In this document: piece by piece, positions 53,405 to 59,940 of the stretch
How positions within the stretch are numbered: the stretch's first letter is position 1
Layout: each line of letters opens with the position of its first letter
Assembly (NCBI GenBank): GCA_947479085.1
Contig: CANJYB010000012.1
Span: 58,223 to 122,222 of the forward strand
Direction of reading: 5' to 3'
DNA from: Bacteroidota bacterium
GTDB lineage: Bacteria; Bacteroidota; Bacteroidia; 2-12-FULL-35-15
DNA: 64,000 nucleotides
The notes under the pieces: generated by a model
Told to the model about the DNA's origin: nothing
Database searches by the model: none
The model's input: the letters and a program-made list of their open reading frames with translations, nothing else
Translations under genes and position numbers: made by a program

Positions 53405-54442
53405 ATGAAAAAGAATTTTCTTCTACTCATCTGTTTAGTAATTTTTATTTCTGTGAAAACACATGCACAACCTTTTGTGGATGTTGTTAATTTTAGCTTC
53501 CAAACTTTTAATGCGGATTATTTAATCGATAATAATCACTATCACTACACGGCTTTACCGCCTAAGTGGCGAAACCATACAGATAACTTTTTCCTTAATC
53601 TGTTTCTTCCAAAAGAATTTAAAAATGGAAACACATTACTTATTCGCGTTAATAGTGAAATGATTAATTCAACAATCGATGTTCCTGCTTATAATTCTCC
53701 TGTTCTTCCATCGTCTTATCCTGCATATTCCTATACTAAACAATTACAAGCTGTTTCCATGCCGTTAGGTTTTCAGTTTGTTTCTAAAAACAAAAAATGG
53801 AAAACAGTAGCCATGGTAATTCCTAAGCTGGCAGGAGATTTTAAAGACAATGATTTAATGAAATATGCGCAACTTGGAGGAATATTTCTTGAAAATTATT
53901 TACCAAATGACAAAGTGAAAATTAAAGCGGGACTCTATTATAATCGTGAGGCATTTGGAAATTTCTTTATGCCATTGGTTGGTGTTGATTGGAAAATAAA
54001 TAAACGAATTTATTTATATGGTATACTTCCGACAAATTACAGGGCAGAATTCAACATCATTAAAAACCGTTTATATACCGGGATTAATTTTAAATCATTA
54101 ACCCGTTCTTTTCAGTTGGCTGACCTTAGTATTCCACAAATTAACAGAACAGAAAAAAAGGCAAATACTTATGTCAGGTACGATGAGATGCAATTAAAAT
54201 TATTTGTTGATTGTTTTGTTTATAAAGGAATACTTCTTTATGGGGAGGTTGGATATTCACTTGGCAAAAATCCACTTCAATATTTGGATTATAATTATAG
54301 TACATGGGAACCAAACTATGCAGATCCTGTTTATACCCGAACAGAACAATACATGATTTTTAATGTAGGAATTGCTTATCGTATCAGGCAGGATTTAGAA
54401 AAGAAAAAAACGGAGGATACAAAATCAACTAGAGATTTATAG
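53405..54442 (+). CDS. Outer-membrane beta-barrel-like protein (DUF6268-like)
   Basis: 345 aa with a signal peptide (CLVIFISVKTHAQ). The rest is beta-rich with alternating aromatic residues: QAVSMPLGFQFVSKNKKWKTVAMVIPKL, LPNDKVKIKAGLYYNREAFGNFFMPLVGVDWKINKRIYLYGILP, and barrel-like strands at the end (YMIFNVGIAYRIRQD). From memory the pattern fits DUF6268-type barrel proteins in Bacteroidota. The charged tail after the last strand is unusual for a barrel. Gene follows the small membrane pair by 40 bp. Function unknown. Confidence 0.72.
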   Translation: MKKNFLLLICLVIFISVKTHAQPFVDVVNFSFQTFNADYLIDNNHYHYTALPPKWRNHTDNFFLNLFLPKEFKNGNTLLIRVNSEMINSTIDVPAYNSPVLPSSYPAYSYTKQLQAVSMPLGFQFVSKNKKWKTVAMVIPKLAGDFKDNDLMKYAQLGGIFLENYLPNDKVKIKAGLYYNREAFGNFFMPLVGVDWKINKRIYLYGILPTNYRAEFNIIKNRLYTGINFKSLTRSFQLADLSIPQINRTEKKANTYVRYDEMQLKLFVDCFVYKGILLYGEVGYSLGKNPLQYLDYNYSTWEPNYADPVYTRTEQYMIFNVGIAYRIRQDLEKKKTEDTKSTRDL

Positions 54443-54451
54443 AAAAATAGC

Positions 54452-54910
54452 ATGAGTAAAATAAAAAAGTTCCTTGTTATCCTTCTTGTTGCTTTTATAG
54501 TTATCCAATTCTTTAGGCCAACGAGGAACGAAGGCATTGCTGAGGGAGAAAACAGTATAGCCGCTCCTGCAAATGTAAAAACCATTTTGCAAACTTCCTG
54601 TTACGACTGTCATTCGAATCATACAGTTTATCCTTGGTACACCAATGTGCAACCCGTTGGTTGGTGGCTTGCCAATCATGTGAACGAAGGGAAGCGCGAA
54701 ATTAATTTCTCTGAATTCAATACCTATAAATTAAAGCGTAAAATTAGAAAGATGAAGGAAATAAGAGAACAACTGGAAGAAGATGAAATGCCATTAAGTT
54801 CTTATACCTTAATACATGGTTATGCCAAACTGAGTGCAGAGCAAAAAGATTTAGTTTTAAAGTGGGCTGATTCCACAAAAAACTTTTTAGCGGATACTGT
54901 TAAAAAGTAG
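54452..54910 (+). CDS. Haem-binding domain protein (single CxxCH)
   Basis: 152 aa with an N-terminal hydrophobic anchor (residues ~5-22). The ILQTSCYDCHSNHTVYPWYTNVQPVGWWLANHVNEGKREINFS stretch is the haem-binding domain of the Haem_bd family, with CYDCH as the c-type haem attachment site; DEMPLSSYTLIHGYAKLSAEQKDLVLKW completes the domain. It faces the periplasm, possibly in electron transfer. Starts 9 bp after the barrel-like gene, so likely co-transcribed. Confidence 0.88.
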   Translation: MSKIKKFLVILLVAFIVIQFFRPTRNEGIAEGENSIAAPANVKTILQTSCYDCHSNHTVYPWYTNVQPVGWWLANHVNEGKREINFSEFNTYKLKRKIRKMKEIREQLEEDEMPLSSYTLIHGYAKLSAEQKDLVLKWADSTKNFLADTVKK

Positions 54911-54918
54911 TTTTTTCA

Positions 54919-54949
54919 CCCCTGTCAGGGTTCTAAACCCTGACAGGGG
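54919..54949. repeat. 31-nt palindrome, CCCCTGTCAGGG family
   Basis: CCCCTGTCAGG, GTTCTAAAC, CCTGACAGGGG. Arms are perfectly complementary. Confidence 0.9.
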
Positions 54950-55013
54950 TATTGTAGAAATCACCTGTTTTCGATTGACATTTTTTTCTACCTTTACGAC
55001 TCAATAAAACAAG

Positions 55014-56099
55014 ATGAGCATTACAAAAGAACAAGTATTAGAAGCATTAAAAAATGTAGATGATCCGGATTTGCATAAAGACCTGGTAACACTGGGTATG
55101 ATCAAGGATCTGGAGGTGAGTGGAAAAAAAGTGAACTTCACTGTTGTGCTTACTACTCCTGCATGTCCGATGAAAGAGATGATTCACAAAGCCTGCGTAA
55201 ATGCAGTTTTGCATTTTGTGGATAAGGAAGCAATAGTGGATGTGAAAATGACAGCCAACGTAACGGCAAGCAAAAACGGAGCACCTTTATTACCCGGAGT
55301 AAGAAATATTATCGCAGTAGCTTCCGGAAAAGGAGGAGTAGGTAAATCAACCATAGCATCTAACCTTGCAGTGGCATTAGCCAAACAGGGCGCATCTGTT
55401 GGATTGGTGGATGCGGATATTTACGGACCATCTCAAACCATTATGTTTGATGTGGTGCACGAAAAACCAATGATACGACCAATTAATGGGGTGAATAAAA
55501 TCATCCCGGTTGAAAGTTATGGTGTAAAATTATTATCCATTGGTTTTTTTGCGGATACTTCTCAGGCCATTGTATGGAGAGGACCCATGGCTTCGAAAGC
55601 GTTAACGCAAATGTTTTCAGATGCAGATTGGGGCGAACTGGATTATATGATTATCGATTTACCTCCCGGAACAGGTGATATTCATTTATCATTGGTAGGT
55701 GCTATTCCTTTAAATGGGGTGTTGATAGTAAGTACACCTCAGCAGGTAGCATTAGCTGATGCGCAAAAAGGAGTAGGCATGTTTCAGTTGCCACAGATAA
55801 ATGTTCCTGTTTTAGGTATCGTGGAAAACATGGCTTATTTTACTCCTGCAGAATTACCGGACAACAAATATTATATCTTTGGAAAGGACGGAGCAAAAAC
55901 ATTGGCAGAAAAACTTGGGGTTCCTCTTTTAGGGGAAATACCATTGGTACAAAGTATTTGCGAAGCAGGTGATGCAGGTCGCCCGGCAGTGATGCAGGAC
56001 AACACCCCACAGGCAAAAGCATTTATGGAAATGGCAAGCAATGTGGCTCAGCAGGTAAGTATTGTGAATTCCAGGAAAGTGGAGTTAGTGAATAGTTAG
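55014..56099 (+). CDS. mrp: Mrp/ApbC/NBP35-type Fe-S carrier ATPase
   Basis: 361 aa. Residues 1-~85 are a MIP18/DUF59 domain (EALKNVDDPDLHKDLVTLGMI, TPACPMKEMI). The P-loop domain has ASGKGGVGKST (~103-112), DADIYGPSQ and IDLPPGTGDIHLS, typical of Mrp ATPases that load or carry Fe-S clusters in the cytoplasm. The C-terminal CxxC that binds the bridging cluster in NBP35/ApbC is replaced here: ENMAYFTPAELPDNKYYIFG has no Cys. As I recall, this is the usual form in Bacteroidota. A NifU-like gene follows, which supports the Fe-S role. Confidence 0.92.
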   Translation: MSITKEQVLEALKNVDDPDLHKDLVTLGMIKDLEVSGKKVNFTVVLTTPACPMKEMIHKACVNAVLHFVDKEAIVDVKMTANVTASKNGAPLLPGVRNIIAVASGKGGVGKSTIASNLAVALAKQGASVGLVDADIYGPSQTIMFDVVHEKPMIRPINGVNKIIPVESYGVKLLSIGFFADTSQAIVWRGPMASKALTQMFSDADWGELDYMIIDLPPGTGDIHLSLVGAIPLNGVLIVSTPQQVALADAQKGVGMFQLPQINVPVLGIVENMAYFTPAELPDNKYYIFGKDGAKTLAEKLGVPLLGEIPLVQSICEAGDAGRPAVMQDNTPQAKAFMEMASNVAQQVSIVNSRKVELVNS

Positions 56100-56114
56100 A
56101 TTTAATATTCAAAA

Positions 56115-56145
56115 CCGCTGTCAGGGTTTCAAACCCTGACAGGGG
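56115..56145. repeat. 31-nt palindrome, CCCCTGTCAGGG family
   Basis: CCGCTGTCAGG, GTTTCAAAC, CCTGACAGGGG; one mismatch between the arms. Sits between mrp and nifU-like genes. Confidence 0.9.
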
Positions 56146-56187
56146 TAAGTAACGCTTAAATAAAAAGAAATTGTAATTAAAAGTAAA

Positions 56188-56439
56188 ATGCAGGAATTAA
56201 CAAAAAAAGTAGAGGAAGCATTAGCGCAAATCCGCCCTTATTTGGAAGCAGATGGTGGTAATGTATCGTTGGTGGAAATTACAAAAGATAAAATCGTAAA
56301 GCTGGAACTCTTAGGCGCCTGCAAATCCTGTTCTATGAGCATGATGACCATGAAGGCCGGGATAGAGGAGTCGATAAAACGGATGGCCCCCGAAGTAAAA
56401 GGAGTAGAAGCCATAAACGTAGCGGCATCAATGGCATAA
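56188..56439 (+). CDS. NifU C-terminal-like Fe-S scaffold
   Basis: 83 aa, a stand-alone NifU C-terminal domain: VEEALAQIRPYLEADGGNVSLVEI, then GACKSCSMSMMTMKAGIEESIKRMAPEV. The CxxC (CKSC, ~residues 47-50) binds a 4Fe-4S cluster between two subunits. It likely donates clusters to target proteins together with the Mrp-type ATPase upstream; the two genes are separated only by a palindromic repeat. Confidence 0.93.
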   Translation: MQELTKKVEEALAQIRPYLEADGGNVSLVEITKDKIVKLELLGACKSCSMSMMTMKAGIEESIKRMAPEVKGVEAINVAASMA

Positions 56440-56448
56440 GTTTATAAA

Positions 56449-57819
56449 ATGAAATACCATAACAAGCTAATTAATCTGTATTCATTCTTCATTGTACTTT
56501 GTACTTTATACTTAGTACTTCCTTCCTGTACCCCGGATTTAAAAGTGCCCGACCCGAGTTCAGGAGAAGCCAATTTTACAAAGACCATTGCAATAGGAGG
56601 GGATTACCTGGCAGGATACCAGGATGGGGCATTGTATGAAAAAGGACAACGTCTTTCTATTCCTGCTTTAATGGCAGCCCAGTTTAAATTAGTTGGAGGA
56701 AGCAGTTTTAACCAGGCATTGATGCCCGATAATAATGGCCTTGGTGTAAATACCAAACCTTGGGAAAGCCCGTTTCTCTCTCCATTTACTCTTGGTTACA
56801 AAACTGATTGCCATGGGGTAACTGCATTGAATCCCAATAATCACCATATTTCATTAAGTGCTGCATCGCCTTACCTGGTTGGTGTAGCTGGAAACAGTAT
56901 TCAGAACCTGGCCGTTCCTTTTGCAAATACTGCCGATTATTTTAATCCTTCATTCGGAAACAGTTTTGCTTCCGGTAACACCAATCCTTATTATAATCGC
57001 ATTGCATCCAATCCGGGAATGTCTACTTTGTATTTAGATGCAAAAGCACAAGACGCATCATTTATAACTGCATGGCTGGGCATGGAAGATATTTATAATT
57101 ATGCCTCCAGCGGAGGAACTTCTGCTCCTATTCCTTCTTCCGCTTTGTTCAGTTCAAGACTGGATACCATACTGGGAGGTTTAACAGCTAACGGAGCAAA
57201 GGGAGTAATTGCTACTATTCCTGATTTCAGAACCTTTCCTTATTATACATTGGTTGCCTGGAATGCGGCTGTTATGACCCAAGTGCAGGCAGACTCCCTA
57301 AACGATACGTATGTAGGCACACCTACCATTCATTTTCATTCCGGGAGCAACGGGTTTGTAATTTTTGATGCCAATGCACCAGGTGGGGCCCGTAATCTGC
57401 ATAGCGGGGAATACATTACCCTTTCTGTTCCCATCGATTCAATGAAATGTAATAAATATGGTTTGCTTATCAGTTTAATGAACGACCGTTATGTGCTTGA
57501 CAGTTCGGAAGTGTTTGAAATAGATAATGCTATTAGTTCTTACAATGCCGTGATAAGACAAAAAGCGGCCCAGTATAATCTGGCGTTGGTAGATATGAAC
57601 CAATATTTTAAATCGGTGCAGGCAGGCGTTAAATGGAACGGTGCGGATTTTAATGCCGAGTTTGTTACAGGAGGTTTTTTCAGCCTCGATGGTTATCATC
57701 CCAACCAAAAGGGATACGCTTTGATTGCAAATGAATTTATTAAAGAGATAAACACTAAGTACAAATCCAATATCCCATATACTAATTGTGTGGAATGTGA
57801 TGGAGTTTTGTTTCCTTAG
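56449..57819 (+). CDS. SGNH-hydrolase-like lipoprotein lacking the usual Ser nucleophile
   Basis: 456 aa; the signal peptide core IVLCTLYLVLPSC is a lipobox-type signal. The body follows the SGNH/GDSL plan of Bacteroidota lipoproteins: TKTIAIGGDYLAGYQDGALY at the first block, DIYNYASSG at the third-like block, IPDFRTFPYYT, and SLDGYHPNQKGYALIANEFI carrying the Asp and His at the end. At the first block the usual GDS/GNS Ser is Tyr (GGDYLAG), so hydrolase activity is doubtful. The signal-peptide codons are a 7-bp tandem repeat. Directly follows the NifU-like gene. Confidence 0.85.
   Translation: MKYHNKLINLYSFFIVLCTLYLVLPSCTPDLKVPDPSSGEANFTKTIAIGGDYLAGYQDGALYEKGQRLSIPALMAAQFKLVGGSSFNQALMPDNNGLGVNTKPWESPFLSPFTLGYKTDCHGVTALNPNNHHISLSAASPYLVGVAGNSIQNLAVPFANTADYFNPSFGNSFASGNTNPYYNRIASNPGMSTLYLDAKAQDASFITAWLGMEDIYNYASSGGTSAPIPSSALFSSRLDTILGGLTANGAKGVIATIPDFRTFPYYTLVAWNAAVMTQVQADSLNDTYVGTPTIHFHSGSNGFVIFDANAPGGARNLHSGEYITLSVPIDSMKCNKYGLLISLMNDRYVLDSSEVFEIDNAISSYNAVIRQKAAQYNLALVDMNQYFKSVQAGVKWNGADFNAEFVTGGFFSLDGYHPNQKGYALIANEFIKEINTKYKSNIPYTNCVECDGVLFP
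56494..56521 (+). repeat. 7-bp tandem repeat within the signal-peptide codons
   Basis: GTACTTT, GTACTTT, ATACTTA, GTACTTC: four 7-bp units in a row. As the unit is not a multiple of three, all frames are used, giving the hydrophobic VLCTLYLVLP. Confidence 0.75.
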
Positions 57820-57872
57820 CAACAATGATTAAGAGTTTGTCGATAATCATTTTTATTGTAACTCTATTTTTA

Positions 57873-57880
57873 TACATTTG
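57873..57880 (+). promoter_or_regulatory. -7 promoter motif (TACATTTG)
   Basis: Matches TAnnTTTG, 26 nt upstream of the ATG at 57907; TTG at 57856-57858 gives a 14-nt spacer, shorter than usual. Confidence 0.5.
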
Positions 57881-57906
57881 CTGTCCGTAAATCGTCTTCT
57901 TTGCTT

Positions 57907-59859
57907 ATGAGTCTTAAAAAAATTACCATCATTTGTATTGTTGTTTTATCAGCAATCGGTTTTAACTACCTGAATTCAGCCTTCTCCAAACCATCTGTAA
58001 AACGATTTCATTCGGATGCAGAAATTATTCAATTTAAAAGTGTTGGGAACAGGGCACCCATCGGGCCGGGTGAGTACTTTCTTCCTTCCTCCAGTTGCAG
58101 AGGATGTCATGGATATGATTCCGCACATGTTTCAAATATTGATGAATCGGGAGCGGATGTAAACCTGGTGGAACGCTGGGAAAGTAGCATGATGGCCAAC
58201 TCTGCACGCGACCCTTTCTGGAGAGCAAAAGTTTCTCACGAAATAATAACTAACCCTGCGCATGCAGGTGAATTACAAAATAAATGTATCGACTGTCATG
58301 CACCTATGGGGCGATATTCCTCTCTGTTTCATGGTAACCAATATTATAGTGTCAACCAGATTGATGGTGACTCCTTAGGTATTGACGGGGTATCATGTGC
58401 AGGCTGTCACACTATTTCTCCTTCAGTTGGTTTTACCTTTTCCGGTCAGATACCTTACGACACCACTGTTCATTTCGAATATGGTCCTTTTACTGCTCCT
58501 TCGGTTGGTCCTATGCAGTTGTATGAAGGTTTTACTCCTGTTTTCAGTCCTCACATGGACAATGCCAAAGTATGTTCTCCATGTCATACTTTAATAACAC
58601 AGTCAGTAGATTTAACAGGAAACTTTACCGGAGGATTTTTTGTGGAACAGGCCACCTATCATGAATTCGAAAACTCCAGTTATCCCGGCAATAATGTAAA
58701 ATGTCAGACCTGCCACATGCCACAGGTGCAGGATGCCATTACCATTGCTAATGGTTTCCTGGGTTTAACACCCCGCACTCCGTTTAACCAGCACGTGTTT
58801 GCAGGAGCTAATAGTTTTATGCTGACCATGCTCAGAGACCACAGGGATACTTTAGGCATTACTGTTCCTACAGATAAGTTCGATTCTACCATAGTTGCTA
58901 CCAAGGCAATGCTGAAAACAAAATCAATTAACCTTCATACTTCGTTGGATAGCACTCATGCTGATACTGCCTTTTTTAAAGTAAGAATTGAGAACAAAGC
59001 CGGGCATAAGTTTCCTTCCGGTTATCCTTCGCGCAGGGCGGTGGTTCAGTTTGTGGTGCTTGATGCTAATAATGATACGGTGTTTCAATCAGGGATATAC
59101 AATTCACAATTCCGTGTGGTAGGTGAAACGCCTGCTTACGAGCCACACCATAATATGATAAACCAATCGGGGGTTTCGCAGATTTATGAAGAGGTGATGG
59201 GAGATGTGAATGGTAACTTTACTTCAGTACTCGAAAGAGGTTCTATTTTATTAAAAGATAACCGAATTCCACCTTTAGGATTTACTACCACAGCTCCGAT
59301 GTACGATACTACATTAATTTCGAATGATGCACTTAATGATGATGATTTTAATAAAGTGAGTGGAGTGGAAGGCAGCGGGGTGGATTACATTCATTTCCAT
59401 GTTCCTTTGTGGGGAGCGGTGGGTGCATTGCATGTAAATACCAGAGTTTATTATCAGTCCGTACCGCCAAAATGGGTGGATGAAATGTTCCTGATTAACA
59501 GTGCGCCTATTAACAGGTTCAAGGCCATGTTCCAAACTGCTGACCAGACTCCGGTGCTGATTGCTTCGGACAGCCTTATGAATGTAAATTTCCCGGTAGG
59601 CATAAATTCGTTCTATAATAATGATGTAAAAGTATTCCCTACCATTTCAATGGATGGCCATGTATTTATTTCTTCCGAATACGGTGAAATGATTAATGCC
59701 ATTGAAGTGGTCAATGCTCAGGGTAAAGTGGTGAGCAAGATGATTAATTCTGCATTTCAAACGGAAATAAGAATGGATTTGCCTTTTGCATCAGGGGTGT
59801 ATTACATCCGTATATTTATGAATAATAAAATACTTTATAAAAAAGTTGTAAAATCATAA
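57907..59859 (+). CDS. Secreted multihaem protein (five CxxCH) with T9SS sorting tail
   Basis: 650 aa from ATG 57907 (a TTG at 57901 is less likely). A hydrophobic signal peptide is followed by five c-type haem sites: CRGCH, CIDCH, CAGCH, CSPCH and CQTCH (residues ~57-270), spaced as in cytochrome c554/c-type redox proteins. A beta-rich region follows (AFFKVRIENKAGHKFPSGYPSRRAVVQF), and the end (VKVFPTISMDGHVFISSE to SGVYYIRIFMNNKILYKKVVKS) is a T9SS type A sorting domain, so it should be exported to the outside of the cell. External multihaem proteins suggest extracellular electron transfer or haem-catalysed redox. Promoter motif at 57873. Confidence 0.9.
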   Translation: MSLKKITIICIVVLSAIGFNYLNSAFSKPSVKRFHSDAEIIQFKSVGNRAPIGPGEYFLPSSSCRGCHGYDSAHVSNIDESGADVNLVERWESSMMANSARDPFWRAKVSHEIITNPAHAGELQNKCIDCHAPMGRYSSLFHGNQYYSVNQIDGDSLGIDGVSCAGCHTISPSVGFTFSGQIPYDTTVHFEYGPFTAPSVGPMQLYEGFTPVFSPHMDNAKVCSPCHTLITQSVDLTGNFTGGFFVEQATYHEFENSSYPGNNVKCQTCHMPQVQDAITIANGFLGLTPRTPFNQHVFAGANSFMLTMLRDHRDTLGITVPTDKFDSTIVATKAMLKTKSINLHTSLDSTHADTAFFKVRIENKAGHKFPSGYPSRRAVVQFVVLDANNDTVFQSGIYNSQFRVVGETPAYEPHHNMINQSGVSQIYEEVMGDVNGNFTSVLERGSILLKDNRIPPLGFTTTAPMYDTTLISNDALNDDDFNKVSGVEGSGVDYIHFHVPLWGAVGALHVNTRVYYQSVPPKWVDEMFLINSAPINRFKAMFQTADQTPVLIASDSLMNVNFPVGINSFYNNDVKVFPTISMDGHVFISSEYGEMINAIEVVNAQGKVVSKMINSAFQTEIRMDLPFASGVYYIRIFMNNKILYKKVVKS

Positions 59860-59940
59860 ATTAATCAGTCACTTTACCATCTCAAAACGAATAATTAAAG
59901 TAATAAGTAAATAAAAATAAGTTAAATCTAATCTAATCAA

